From contig NZ_JAIWOY010000004.1 in NCBI RefSeq assembly GCF_020216525.1, forward strand, positions 314,106 to 378,105: a stretch of 64,000 nucleotides of DNA, read 5' to 3'. Positions 26,575 through 36,165 of the stretch are shown here, one piece after another; position 1 is the stretch's first letter, and the number at the start of each line of letters is the position of its first letter. The notes below the pieces were generated by a model. The model saw nothing but the letters and a program-made list of their open reading frames with translations, made no database searches and had not been told where the DNA came from. This DNA comes from Nocardioides nematodiphilus (lineage in GTDB: Bacteria > Actinomycetota > Actinomycetes > Propionibacteriales > Nocardioidaceae). The translations under genes and the position numbers were made by a program.

Positions 26575-27422
26575 GCGTAGATCCGCTCCGCGATCGCGAT
26601 GAACTCCTCCACGCCGAGCATCTCGCCGCGCACCATCGGGTCGACTCCGGCGCCGACGATCGCGGCCTCGGCGGCCTCCGCGGAGCCGGCGATGCCGCGC
26701 AGCACGCCACGCAGTGCCTTGCGGCGCTGGGCGAAGGCCGCGTCGACGACGGCGAAGACCTGCTCGCGGGTCGCGGTCGTCTCGCGTGCGGGGAGGTGCT
26801 CCCAGTAGACGAGTCCGGAGTCGACGTTGGGTGCGGGCCAGAACACGTTGCGTCCGATCACACCGGCGCGGCGCACGTCGGCGTACCAGGCGGCCTTCAC
26901 CGACGGCACGCCGTAGATCTTGGAGCCGGGCTTGGCGGCGAGCCGGTCGGCCACCTCGAGCTGGACCATGACCAGGCCCTTCTGCAGCGACGGCAGCAGC
27001 GCCATCAGGTGGAGCAGGACCGGCACCGAGACGTTGTACGGGAGGTTGGCGACCAGGGCGGTGGGCGGCGGGCCCGGCACCTCGGTGACGCGCAACGCGT
27101 CCTCGAGGACGAGCCGGAAGCGGTCGACGCGGTCCGGCGCGTGCTCCTTGATGGTCTGCGGGAGCCGGCCGGCGAGCAGCGGATCGATCTCGATCGCGGT
27201 CAGCTCGGCGCCGGTCTCGAGGATCGCCAGCGTCAACGAGCCCAGGCCCGGGCCGACCTCGAGGACGACGTCGTCGGCGGTGACGCCGGACTCGCGCACG
27301 ATGCGACGCACGGTGTTGCCGTCGATGACGAAGTTCTGCCCGCGCTGCTTGGTCGGCCTGAGGTCGAGCTCGGCGGCGAGCGCACGGACCTCGGTGGGAC
27401 CGAGCAGACGCAGATCGGGCAT
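26571..27422 (-). CDS. ksgA: 16S rRNA (adenine1518-N6/1519-N6)-dimethyltransferase
   Basis: 283 residues, also called rsmA. Dimethylates two adjacent adenines in helix 45 of 16S r[20 protein letters not shown] motif [13 protein letters not shown] near residue 50, and catalytic [14 protein letters not shown] near 125. ATG 27422 (MPDLRLLGP) is preferred over an upstream ATG because a TAGCCT box stands 7 nt before it. First gene of the ksgA-ispE unit. Confidence 0.96.
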   Translation of the reverse strand: MPDLRLLGPTEVRALAAELDLRPTKQRGQNFVIDGNTVRRIVRESGVTADDVVLEVGPGLGSLTLAILETGAELTAIEIDPLLAGRLPQTIKEHAPDRVDRFRLVLEDALRVTEVPGPPPTALVANLPYNVSVPVLLHLMALLPSLQKGLVMVQLEVADRLAAKPGSKIYGVPSVKAAWYADVRRAGVIGRNVFWPAPNVDSGLVYWEHLPARETTATREQVFAVVDAAFAQRRKALRGVLRGIAGSAEAAEAAIVGAGVDPMVRGEMLGVEEFIAIAERIYA

Positions 27423-27429
27423 GGGCGAC

Positions 27430-27435
27430 AGGCTA
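27430..27435 (-). promoter_or_regulatory. -10 box of ksgA
   Basis: TAGCCT on the minus strand, 7 nt before ATG 27422; predicted leaderless start. Confidence 0.5.
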
Positions 27436-27445
27436 TCGGTGGGTC

Positions 27446-27519
27446 GGGGTAACACGTTGTTCGTGGCGGCAGCAGCCCGACGCGTCAGGCTGCAACCCGA
27501 GCGAACAACGTGTTACCCC
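27446..27519. repeat. 18-bp perfect inverted repeat downstream of rpfB
   Basis: Arms GGGGTAACACGTTGTTCG (27446-27463) and its exact complement (27502-27519) around a 38-nt loop that itself contains a short GCAGC/GCTGC stem. It lies between the rpfB stop and the ksgA promoter on the minus strand. Its size and sequence differ from the other terminators here. It may end rpfB transcripts or be a repeat element. Confidence 0.8.
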
Positions 27520-27572
27520 TCCCGGGAGCGACCGCCGAGCGACGACAACGCCGCGGACGCTCCGCCGGTGCG

Positions 27573-28721
<1,149 letters not shown>

Positions 28722-28772
28722 CTACCCGGGCCTCGGTCGCCATCCCCGGCGCTCCTGGGTCTCCCCGAGAAC

Positions 28773-28795
28773 AAGGCCCCGGGTCGCGGGGCCTT
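28773..28795 (-). other. Stem-loop in the presumed rpfB 5' leader
   Basis: AAGGCCCCG (28773-28781) pairs with CGGGGCCTT (28787-28795) over a 5-nt loop, about 70 bases before the rpfB start, followed on the minus strand by GTTCTC. It could be an attenuator or a promoter-proximal structure. The gap 28704-28947 between rpfB and tatD holds no gene. I do not see the conserved core of the c-di-AMP (ydaO) riboswitch known before some rpf genes. Confidence 0.45.
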
Positions 28796-28947
28796 GGCGA
28801 TGGCGGCGAAATCTTCTACCGATCCCGGCCGACAGTCATCCAGGGCACCCCAGAACAGGCTGAAACTCAACTTACCCACGGGTGCTTCGGGTTAAATCGT
28901 GACGAGTGTCTCGGAAAAGCGCCCCACCAGTCACACGGGTCACAGAG

Positions 28948-29769
28948 CTACCAGGCTCCGTAGGCCAGATCCGTGTTCTGGTCGATCTGCAGGCAAAGCG
29001 CCTCGAGGTCCTCGCCCAGCACCTCCGCCATCACGCGCACCGTCGTCGGCACCATGTACGCCGCGTTGGTCGCACCGCGGTGCGGATGCGGGGTGAGGAA
29101 CGGCGCATCGGTCTCCACCAGGATCCGGTCGCGCGGGGTGACGGCGAGGGCCTCGCGCAGGTAGGCGGCGTTCTTGAACGTCACCGTCCCGGCGAACGAC
29201 AGGTAGGCGCCGCGGTCCAGACAGCGCCGGGCGAAGTCCGCGTCGCCGGAGAAGCAGTGCATCACCCAGCGCGCCGGCGGCTCACCCTCGTCGTCGAGCA
29301 CCGCGAGGATCGCGTCGTGCGCGTCACGGTCGTGGATCTGGAGCGTCTTGTCGTGCCGCTTGGCCAGATCGATGTGACGGCGGAACGACGTGGCCTGCAC
29401 CCCGCGCCCCTCCTCGCCCGTACGGAAGTAGTCGAGGCCGGTCTCCCCCACCACCCGCATCTTGGGGTGCGCGGTGACGAGGCGCTCGATCTCGGCCAGC
29501 GCTGCCTCCAGGTCGGGGACCAGCGGCGCCTCGTTGGGGTGCAGCGCGGCCCCGCCGATGACGTTGTCCCACTCCCGCGAGGCCTGCTCGGCGAAGCGGG
29601 CGCCGGGCAGGTCACAGCCGATCTGGACGATCCGGGTCACGCCGACCGCGTCCGCCTTCGCCAGGGCGTCCGCGACGGCGAGCTCGTCGTCGCCCCGGAC
29701 GATGTCGATGTGGCAGTGGTTGTCGACGACCGGCGCCGGCAGCGGCTCCGGAAGAGGTGGGAAGGTCAC
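28948..29769 (-). CDS. tatD: TatD family metal-dependent hydrolase (DNase)
   Basis: 273 residues. TIM-barrel metallohydrolase with 3'-5' DNase activity in studied members. Metal ligands: VDNHCHIDI near residue 16, VVGETGLDYFR near 105, LQIHDRDAHDA near 142, MHCFSGD near 168 and ETDAPFLTPHPHRG near 220. Its ATG overlaps the stop of the alpha/beta hydrolase gene by ATGA. The tatD-rpfB-ksgA-ispE order is the usual one. Confidence 0.94.
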   Translation of the reverse strand: MTFPPLPEPLPAPVVDNHCHIDIVRGDDELAVADALAKADAVGVTRIVQIGCDLPGARFAEQASREWDNVIGGAALHPNEAPLVPDLEAALAEIERLVTAHPKMRVVGETGLDYFRTGEEGRGVQATSFRRHIDLAKRHDKTLQIHDRDAHDAILAVLDDEGEPPARWVMHCFSGDADFARRCLDRGAYLSFAGTVTFKNAAYLREALAVTPRDRILVETDAPFLTPHPHRGATNAAYMVPTTVRVMAEVLGEDLEALCLQIDQNTDLAYGAW

Positions 29770-30617
29770 CCGTTCACCCGGTCCAGGATCGCCTCGGCGG
29801 CCGCCTCGGGCGCCTGGGTCGGGATCCAGTGCGAGACGCCGACCAGCTCGACGTACTCGTACGGGCCGGTGCAGTACCTGCCGGCCTGCTCCGGTCCGCG
29901 GCGGTCGATGGCGGTGTCGCCGTCGCTCCAGACCATCGTGGTCGGCACGTGCACGGTCATGTCCTCGCGCAGGCCGGCGAGCGAGAACGGCAGGGCGCGG
30001 TAGTAGCCGAGTCCGCCGGGCAGGGCGCCGTACTCGACGATCTCGGTCTGGAAGCGGGCGACGTCGGCGCGCGTCATGCCGGTGGTGCGCAGCACCTTGG
30101 CGATCACGCCGGCGTCGGCGAGCCGCTCGGGCAGGAAGGGGAGGTTGAACATGGCCATGTACCAGGACTTGAGTGCCTGTGGTCCGCGCAGAGCGCGCAG
30201 GTACGCCCCCATGTGCGGCACCGAGAAGGCGGTGTACGAGGCGATCAGATCGCGGTGCTGGGCGGCGACCGTCCAGCCGACGACCGCACCCCAGTCGTGG
30301 CCGACCAGGTGGACCTTGTCGTGGCCGTTCTGCTCCCGGACCCGCTCGATCAGGGCGACGATGTCTGCGGCGAGCTCCTGGACGACGTAGTCCCGGCGCC
30401 GCTTCGGCCGCGCGCGCGGCGAGTAGCCGCGCTGGTCGGGCGCGATGGTGCGCAGCCCGGCCTCGTGCAGCCGGGGAGCGACGTCGCGCCAGCAGGTGTT
30501 GCGCTCGGGGAAGCCGTGCAGCAGCACCACGACCGGACCGTCGAGCGGCCCGGTGTCGCTGACGTCGAAGATCAGCCCGTCGCGCTCGAACTCGGTGATC
30601 CGGCCCTGCTCAACCAT
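29766..30617 (-). CDS. Alpha/beta hydrolase (epoxide hydrolase-like)
   Basis: 283 residues. LLHGFPERNTCW oxyanion block near residue 30, DQRGYSPRARP near 57, nucleophile Asp in VGHDWGAVVGW near 107, and catalytic His in VGVSHWIP near 262. An Asp nucleophile in GHDWG indicates an epoxide hydrolase or dehalogenase rather than an esterase. ATG 30617 (MVEQGRITE) has GAGGACC upstream; an earlier in-frame ATG adds five residues. Its stop overlaps tatD. Natural substrate unknown. Confidence 0.9.
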   Translation of the reverse strand: MVEQGRITEFERDGLIFDVSDTGPLDGPVVVLLHGFPERNTCWRDVAPRLHEAGLRTIAPDQRGYSPRARPKRRRDYVVQELAADIVALIERVREQNGHDKVHLVGHDWGAVVGWTVAAQHRDLIASYTAFSVPHMGAYLRALRGPQALKSWYMAMFNLPFLPERLADAGVIAKVLRTTGMTRADVARFQTEIVEYGALPGGLGYYRALPFSLAGLREDMTVHVPTTMVWSDGDTAIDRRGPEQAGRYCTGPYEYVELVGVSHWIPTQAPEAAAEAILDRVNG

Positions 30618-30628
30618 CGTCGGTCCTC

Positions 30629-31498
30629 TCACTTGCTCTCAGACTTGTGTACGACGTCGTAGACCTCGCGCTTCGGCAGCCCGGCCGCCTTCGCCACCTC
30701 GACGATCGCGTCCTTGCGGGTGACGCCCTCGGCCTCCAGCTCGGCGACCGCTGCCCGGAGGCTGTCGGGATCGGACGCCACGCTAGCGGCACCGACCTCT
30801 TCGCCCTGGACGACGATGGTGATCTCGCCGCGGATGCCCTCGCCGGCCCACTCGACGAGCTCGCCGAGTCCCCCGCGGCGCACCTCCTCATGGGTCTTCG
30901 TCAGCTCGCGGCACACGGCGGCGGGCCGCCCGGGGCCGAACGCGTCGCGCATCGCCTCGAGCGCAACCAGGGTGCGGTGGGGCGCCTCGAAGAAGACCAT
31001 CGTGCGCTCCTCCGCCGCCAAGGAGGCGAGGCGGCGCGAGCGCTCGCCGGACTTGCGCGGCAGGAAACCCTCGAAGCAGAACCGGTCGACCGGCAGGCCG
31101 CTCACGGCGAGCGCGGTCAGCACCGCGGACGGGCCCGGTACGGCGGTGACGTGCACCCCCGCCTCGACGCAGGCGGCGACCAGACGGTAGCCGGGGTCGG
31201 AGACCGACGGCATCCCGGCGTCGGTCACCAGCAGCACCCGCTCGCCGGCGAGCAGCCACTCGAGCAGCTGCGGCGTACGGCCGGACTCGTTGCCCTCGAA
31301 GTAGGAGACCACCCGTCCCGCGATCGTGACGCCCAGGTCGGTGGTGAGCCGCTTGAGGCGGCGGGTGTCCTCGGCGGCGATCACGTCCGCGGTCGCCAGC
31401 TCCTCGGAGAGTCGCGGCGGGGCGTCGGAGACCCGGCCGATCGGGGTCGCGGCGAGGACCAGCACGCCGGAGTCACCAGCATCAGCACGAGTGGGCAC
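30629..31498 (-). CDS. rsmI: 16S rRNA (cytidine1402-2'-O)-methyltransferase
   Basis: 289 residues from GTG 31498. Tetrapyrrole-methylase fold; methylates the ribose of C1402 in 16S rRNA. LVLAATPIGRVSDAPPR at the N-terminus, AAEDTRRLKRL, VTDAGMPSVSDPGYRLV near residue 92, and PGPSAVLTALAVSGLP near 120. The tail ends in a helix-turn-helix-like VTRKDAIVEVAKAAGLPKREVY. Starts 24 bp from the divergent pmt gene, as in mycobacteria (Rv1003/Rv1002c). Confidence 0.96.
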   Translation of the reverse strand: MPTRADAGDSGVLVLAATPIGRVSDAPPRLSEELATADVIAAEDTRRLKRLTTDLGVTIAGRVVSYFEGNESGRTPQLLEWLLAGERVLLVTDAGMPSVSDPGYRLVAACVEAGVHVTAVPGPSAVLTALAVSGLPVDRFCFEGFLPRKSGERSRRLASLAAEERTMVFFEAPHRTLVALEAMRDAFGPGRPAAVCRELTKTHEEVRRGGLGELVEWAGEGIRGEITIVVQGEEVGAASVASDPDSLRAAVAELEAEGVTRKDAIVEVAKAAGLPKREVYDVVHKSESK

Positions 31499-31504
31499 GG
31501 GCCC

Positions 31505-31514
31505 ATCGTAGAGT
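31505..31514. promoter_or_regulatory. Shared divergent leaderless promoter of rsmI and pmt
   Basis: ATCGTAGAGT contains TACGAT on the minus strand (31505-31510, 6 nt before GTG 31498) and TAGAGT on the plus strand (31509-31514, 8 nt before GTG 31523). The two -10 boxes share the central TA. No -35 is recognised on either side, and any would lie in coding sequence. Confidence 0.6.
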
Positions 31515-31522
31515 TCAGCACC

Positions 31523-33304
31523 GTGACGTCCGCGCCCCCCAGTAATGAGCACAGCACCGAGCCCAAGCTCATCACGCTCTCGCGCACGGCACTGGGTCGG
31601 CCGGTGCCGTCGGCCTGGCGGCGGGCCACCGCCCGCGCCACCGACGAGGACCCGGTGATCAGCTGGGTGATCTCGATCGCGATCACGGTGATGGCGTTCC
31701 TGATGCGGATCTGGCACCTCGGGATCCCGCACCTGTTCGCCTTCGACGAGACCTATTACGCCAAGGACGGCTGGTCGCTGCTGCACTACGGCTACGCGCG
31801 CAACGCGGTGACCGACGCGGACAAGCTGATCCTGGCCGGCACCACCGACCCGTCGAAGGTCTTCAGCCCCGACGGCGCGGAGATGATCGTCCACCCCGAG
31901 GTCGGCAAGTGGCTGATCGCGCTGGGCGAGAAGGCGTTCGGGATGGACCCGTTCGGCTGGCGGATCGCCGCCGCCGTGATCGGGTCCCTGATGATCCTGG
32001 TGCTGATCCGGCTGGTGCGCCGGATGACCGGCTCCACGATGCTCGGCGCGGTCGCCGGCCTGCTGCTCGCCTTCGACGGGCTCGAGTTCGTGCTGTCCCG
32101 GCTGGCGCTGCTCGACATCTTCGGCGCCTTCTTCATCCTGCTCGCGGTGCACTTCATGGTGATGGACCGCGACTGGCTCCGGGCCAAGATGGCCCGCCTC
32201 ACCCCGACGCAGGTCCCGTACGTGGGCGCGGGGGCCTGGGGTCCCGTACGCAAGCTGTTGTTCCGCCCGTGGCTGCTCGCCGCCGGCATCACCTGGGGCC
32301 TGGCGATCGGCACCAAGTGGGACGCCGCCTACCCGCTCGCCGCGTTCGGCCTGCTCTACGTCGCGTGGTGCGCGGGCGCGCGCCGGATGTTCGGCGTGCT
32401 GTGGTCGATGCCGAAGGCGCTGCTGGCCGACGGCATCACCGCCTTCGTGCACCTCGTCGTGGTCGCCGCGATCGTCTACACCGGCACCTGGACCGGGTGG
32501 CTGATGAACCACCGGGTGTACGAGGAATCGCTCTCCTCCACCCAGTACACGCAGTTCACCGGCTCCGGCCACTGCGACCCGAAGAACAAGACCACGTTCG
32601 TCGCGGACAACCCCGACCCGCACGCGAAGTGGCCGACGGCCGCGACGGCGAAGACGCCGATGCCGACCGGGCTCGACCGGGTCACCGTGCCCCTGCGCTC
32701 GCTCTGGTACTACCACCAGGACGTCTTCACGTTCCACACCCACTTCCTCAACTGCGCCACCCACACGTACGCCTCGCATCCGGCCGCCTGGCCGCTGCTC
32801 AACCGCCCCGTCGGGGTCGCCGCCGACACCGGCATCAAGCCCGGCGCGGTCAGCGACGGCGAAACGTGCCAGGCCCCGACCGGCGACACCTGCCTGCGGC
32901 AGGTGCTGCTGCTCGGCACCCCGGTCCTGTGGTGGGGCGGCGCGCTCGCCCTGATCGCCGCGCTGATCCTGTGGGTCGGCGCGCGGGACTGGCGCTACGG
33001 CGTCGCGGTGGTGGGCGCGCTGTCGACCTGGCTGCCGTGGCTGCAGTACGCCGACCGGCCGATCTTCAGCTACTACGCGATCTCGATGATCCCGTTCACC
33101 GTGCTCGCGATCGTGCTCTGCATGGGCCGGATGATGGGCACCGCCAGGGTCTCCTCACCCCAACGGACCGTGGGCGTGATCGTCTCGGGCGCGTTCTTCC
33201 TGCTGGTGCTGGCGAACTTCGCCTGGTTCTGGCCGATCTACACCAATGAGCTGCTGACCCACGGGCAGTGGCTCTCCCGGATCTGGTTCTCGAGGTGGAT
33301 CTGA
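31523..33304 (+). CDS. pmt: Dolichyl-phosphate-mannose-type protein O-mannosyltransferase
   Basis: 593 residues, GT39 family, with about eleven membrane helices. The first extracytoplasmic loop carries the catalytic acidic pair in LFAFDETYYAKDGW (about residue 70), as in Rv1002c. It transfers mannose from polyprenyl phosphate to Ser/Thr of proteins being secreted. GTG 31523 (VTSAPPSNE) is supported by the -10 box 8 nt upstream. Its stop overlaps the ATG of the DUF3054 gene (TGATG). Several exported proteins in this window have S/T/P-rich stretches that could be substrates. Confidence 0.95.
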   Translation: MTSAPPSNEHSTEPKLITLSRTALGRPVPSAWRRATARATDEDPVISWVISIAITVMAFLMRIWHLGIPHLFAFDETYYAKDGWSLLHYGYARNAVTDADKLILAGTTDPSKVFSPDGAEMIVHPEVGKWLIALGEKAFGMDPFGWRIAAAVIGSLMILVLIRLVRRMTGSTMLGAVAGLLLAFDGLEFVLSRLALLDIFGAFFILLAVHFMVMDRDWLRAKMARLTPTQVPYVGAGAWGPVRKLLFRPWLLAAGITWGLAIGTKWDAAYPLAAFGLLYVAWCAGARRMFGVLWSMPKALLADGITAFVHLVVVAAIVYTGTWTGWLMNHRVYEESLSSTQYTQFTGSGHCDPKNKTTFVADNPDPHAKWPTAATAKTPMPTGLDRVTVPLRSLWYYHQDVFTFHTHFLNCATHTYASHPAAWPLLNRPVGVAADTGIKPGAVSDGETCQAPTGDTCLRQVLLLGTPVLWWGGALALIAALILWVGARDWRYGVAVVGALSTWLPWLQYADRPIFSYYAISMIPFTVLAIVLCMGRMMGTARVSSPQRTVGVIVSGAFFLLVLANFAWFWPIYTNELLTHGQWLSRIWFSRWI

Positions 33305-33690
33305 TGCCCACGACGTCCGACCGCGCCCGCCTCTGGGCGATCCTCGCCGACCTGGTGTGCGTGCTGGCGTTCGCCGCCGGCGGCAAGTCGGCCCACGACG
33401 ACTCCGCGACGTGGTGGGTGATCCTGGTGATCGCCTGGCCGTACGCGCTCGCGATGCTCGCGGGTCACCTGTGGGCGCAGCAGCGCGAGCTCACGTCCTG
33501 GAGGGTCTTCCCGGCCGGCCTGGGCATCCTCGGCTTCACGTACGCCGTCGGGATGGGCATCCGGATGGCCACCGGCCGCGGGGTGGCCACCGGCTTCGTG
33601 ATCGTCGCGATCATCTTCCTGACGCTGACGATGCTCGGCTGGCGCGCGGTGGCGACGCTGGTCGCGCGGCAGCGCGCGAAGCAGGCCTGA
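33304..33690 (+). CDS. DUF3054-type membrane protein
   Basis: 128 residues with four predicted membrane helices (about 12-27, 40-58, 70-90 and 98-120). LWAILADLVCVLAFAAGGKSAHDD near the N-terminus fits DUF3054. Coupled to pmt by TGATG, so it is made together with the mannosyltransferase; a helper role is possible but untested. It ends 1 bp before the convergent nickel permease gene. Confidence 0.82.
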   Translation: MPTTSDRARLWAILADLVCVLAFAAGGKSAHDDSATWWVILVIAWPYALAMLAGHLWAQQRELTSWRVFPAGLGILGFTYAVGMGIRMATGRGVATGFVIVAIIFLTLTMLGWRAVATLVARQRAKQA

Positions 33691-33691
33691 C

Positions 33692-34807
33692 TCAGGACGG
33701 GGAGGACTCGGGGAGGCTCCAGCGCTCCTCGATCCGGCCGACCTTCCAGACCGTGATGGCGACGGCCCACGCGGCGATGAAGAGCGCGACGATCGCGTAG
33801 CCCGCGTAGTCGAGCGGCACCGACGCGATCGCGGCCAGCGGGCCGCCGTTGATGTCCCACTCCTCGGCGGCGACGCCGACCAGCTCGATGGTGCCGATCA
33901 CCAGGGCGACCGCGACCGAGATCGAGGTGATGGTGAGGTTGTAGAAGACCTTCCGTACGGGCTGGGCGTTGGCCCACCCGTAGGCGAAGTTCATGAAGAC
34001 GCCGTCGACGGTGTCGGCCAGCGCCATCGCCGCCGCGAAGAGGACCGGCAGCACCAGGATGGCGTAGAACGGCAGCGCGAAGGCGGCGGCTCCCCCGGCC
34101 AGGACGAGCAGGCCGACCTCGGTGGCGGTGTCGAAGCCCAGCCCGAACAGGACGCCGATCGGGTAGATGTGCCACGGCTTGCGCACGGCCTTGGTGAGAC
34201 CGCCGAGGAAGCGGTTCATGAAGCCCCGCTCGTCGAGGCGGCGCTCGAGCTCGGCCTCATCGAAGCGGCCGCGGCGCAGGTCGCGGAAGACGCGCAGGAT
34301 GCCGAGCAGGGTGACGAGGTTGAGGATGCCGAGCACCCACAGGAAGACCCCGGACACGCTCGGGCCGATCACACCGGTGATGGTGTGCAGCCGGGAGCTG
34401 TCGTCCTCGACCGGCCCGACCAGCGCCTTGACGCCGATGGCCAGCAGGAACGACAGCACGAAGACGATCGTGGAGTGGCCCAGGGAGAACCAGAAGCCGA
34501 CGCTCAGCGGCTTGCGCTCACCGCGCTCGGCGACCAGCTTGCGGGTGGTGTTGTCGATCGCGGCGATGTGGTCGGCATCGAAGGCGTGCCGCAGGCCGAA
34601 CGTGTACGCCAGGATCCCGACGCCGACGGTGAAGACCGGGTGGTCCCCGCCGAGCCGGTAGTGCTGCGGTGCGACCAGGCCGAAGAGGATGCCGAAACCG
34701 ACCAGGTGCAGGCCGACCACGATCGTGCCCATCGCCCACAGCGAGCGCTTGTCCGCGGCGCTCAGACTCGCTCGGAACCTCGCGAGGGGCGACACCGGGC
34801 TGCTCAT
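33692..34807 (-). CDS. HoxN/HupN/NixA-family nickel/cobalt permease
   Basis: 371 residues with about eight helices. Signature RHAFDADHIAAIDNTTRKL near residue 72 provides the HxxxxDH metal-selectivity motif. LGHSTIVFVLSF near 110 and LFGLGFDTATEVGLL near 205 are the other NiCoT motifs. High-affinity uptake of Ni2+ and/or Co2+. A Nur-like box occupies the promoter spacer, favouring nickel. No hydrogenase or urease gene is in the window, so the nickel enzyme served (perhaps NiSOD or urease elsewhere) is unknown. Confidence 0.94.
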   Translation of the reverse strand: MSSPVSPLARFRASLSAADKRSLWAMGTIVVGLHLVGFGILFGLVAPQHYRLGGDHPVFTVGVGILAYTFGLRHAFDADHIAAIDNTTRKLVAERGERKPLSVGFWFSLGHSTIVFVLSFLLAIGVKALVGPVEDDSSRLHTITGVIGPSVSGVFLWVLGILNLVTLLGILRVFRDLRRGRFDEAELERRLDERGFMNRFLGGLTKAVRKPWHIYPIGVLFGLGFDTATEVGLLVLAGGAAAFALPFYAILVLPVLFAAAMALADTVDGVFMNFAYGWANAQPVRKVFYNLTITSISVAVALVIGTIELVGVAAEEWDINGGPLAAIASVPLDYAGYAIVALFIAAWAVAITVWKVGRIEERWSLPESSPS

Positions 34808-34813
34808 GCCGCC

Positions 34814-34836
34814 ACCTTATTGCAAACCGCTCGCAA
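34814..34836 (-). promoter_or_regulatory. Nickel permease promoter with Nur-like box
   Basis: TAAGGT (-10, 34814-34819) is 6 nt before ATG 34807. Immediately upstream, TTGCAA-ACCGC-TCGCAA (34820-34836) matches the Streptomyces Nur consensus tTGCaa-N5-ttGCAA with one mismatch and would fill a 17-nt -35/-10 spacer. A wider TTATTGC-N9-GCAATAA symmetry surrounds it (34817-34839). Nickel-bound Nur here should block transcription. Confidence 0.65.
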
Positions 34837-34879
34837 TAACACCGGCGGGGCGTTAAGACGGGATGCAACACTGGGCGCC

Positions 34880-36037
34880 ATGCGACGCACTGTGTTCAAC
34901 GAGGACCACGAGGCCTTCCGCAAGACCCTTCGCGCCTTCATCGAGGCCGAGGTCGTGCCCCACTACCAGGAGTGGTTCGACGACGGGCTGGTCCCACGCG
35001 ACTTCTACTACAAGCTGGCCGAGCTCGGCGTCTTCGGGATCGAGGTGCCCGAGGAGTACGGCGGCGCCGGCATCGACTCGTTCAAGTACGCGGCCATCCA
35101 GTCCGAGGAGTGCGCCCGCGCCGGGGTCAACTTCGGCGGCTCGAGCGTGCACGTCGCGCTCTGCCTCCCGTACCTGCTCAAGCTCGGCACCCCGGAGCAG
35201 CTCCAGCGCTGGATGCCGGGCTTCGTCGACGGCTCGATGATGTTCGCGATCGCGATGACCGAGCCCGGCACCGGCTCCGACCTGGCCGGCATGCGCACCA
35301 GCGCCCGTCTGTCCGACGACGGCACCCACTACATCCTCAACGGCGCCAAGACCTTCATCACCGGCGGCTACCACGCCGACCGCGTCATCGTCTGCGCCCG
35401 GACCGCCCCGGCGCTCGAGACCGATCGCCGGTACGGCATCTCGCTGCTGGTCGTCGACACCAAGGCCGAGGGCTACACCGTCGGTCGCAAGCTCGACAAG
35501 ATCGGCCTGCGCACCTCCGACACCGCCGAGCTCGCGTTCAACGACGTGGTGGTGCCGGTGGAGGACCTGCTCGGCGAGGAGAACAAGGGCTTCTCCTACC
35601 TCGGCCAGAACCTCCCGCAGGAGCGACTCGGCATCGCGGTCGGCGCGTACGCCCAGGCCCAGGCGGCGGTGTGGTTCGCGCAGAAGTACACCCAGGAGCG
35701 CCAGGTCTTCGGCCAGGCGGTGGCGTCCTTCCAGAACACCAAGTTCGAGCTGGCCGCGTGCCAGGCGAAGGTCGACGCGATGCAGGCCGTCTCGGACCGG
35801 GCGCTGGAGGCGCTCGACGCCGGCGAGCTGACCGCTCCGGAGGCCGCCTCGGCCAAGCTCTTCTGCACCGAGGCCGCCGCCGAGGTCATCGACCGCTGCC
35901 TGCAGCTGCACGGCGGCTACGGCTACATGAACGAGTACCCGATCGCCCGCCTCTACGCCGACAGCCGGGTCAACCGGATCTACGGCGGCACCTCCGAGGT
36001 GATGAAGATGATCATCGCCAAGCAGATGGGGCTCTGA
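34880..36037 (+). CDS. Acyl-CoA dehydrogenase (long-chain/FadE-like)
   Basis: 385 residues, FAD enzyme for alpha,beta-desaturation of an acyl-CoA. FAD/substrate blocks AMTEPGTGSDLAGM near residue 130 and FITGGYHAD near 160; helix QLHGGYGYMNEYPIARLYAD near 350; C-terminal RIYGGTSEVMKMIIAK. At the medium-chain catalytic position (EGT) it has GGT, as long-chain and isovaleryl enzymes do. At the alternative Glu position after LPQERL my alignment by eye gives Gln, so the base is unclear. Monocistronic; a hairpin follows. Confidence 0.92.
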   Translation: MRRTVFNEDHEAFRKTLRAFIEAEVVPHYQEWFDDGLVPRDFYYKLAELGVFGIEVPEEYGGAGIDSFKYAAIQSEECARAGVNFGGSSVHVALCLPYLLKLGTPEQLQRWMPGFVDGSMMFAIAMTEPGTGSDLAGMRTSARLSDDGTHYILNGAKTFITGGYHADRVIVCARTAPALETDRRYGISLLVVDTKAEGYTVGRKLDKIGLRTSDTAELAFNDVVVPVEDLLGEENKGFSYLGQNLPQERLGIAVGAYAQAQAAVWFAQKYTQERQVFGQAVASFQNTKFELAACQAKVDAMQAVSDRALEALDAGELTAPEAASAKLFCTEAAAEVIDRCLQLHGGYGYMNEYPIARLYADSRVNRIYGGTSEVMKMIIAKQMGL

Positions 36038-36055
36038 GCCGCGACCTCGCTGCGA

Positions 36056-36108
36056 ACAGGTGAGAAAGTGGGCCTCGCCGCCGGCCGGCCGCCGACTTTC
36101 TCACCTGT
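36056..36108. repeat. GGTGAGAA-type inverted repeat, copy 3
   Basis: Perfect 14-bp arms ACAGGTGAGAAAGT (36056-36069) and its complement (36095-36108), with a GC-rich loop containing GCCGGCCGGC. It lies between convergent acyl-CoA dehydrogenase and pseudokinase genes. Its core is the same as at 6506, 30 kb away, so it is a dispersed repeat and probably a bidirectional terminator. Confidence 0.82.
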
Positions 36109-36165
36109 CTCCGCGGGTGCGACGGGGCGCTTGGCACCGTAGGCCTCGGCCGCGTTCCTACGCCG

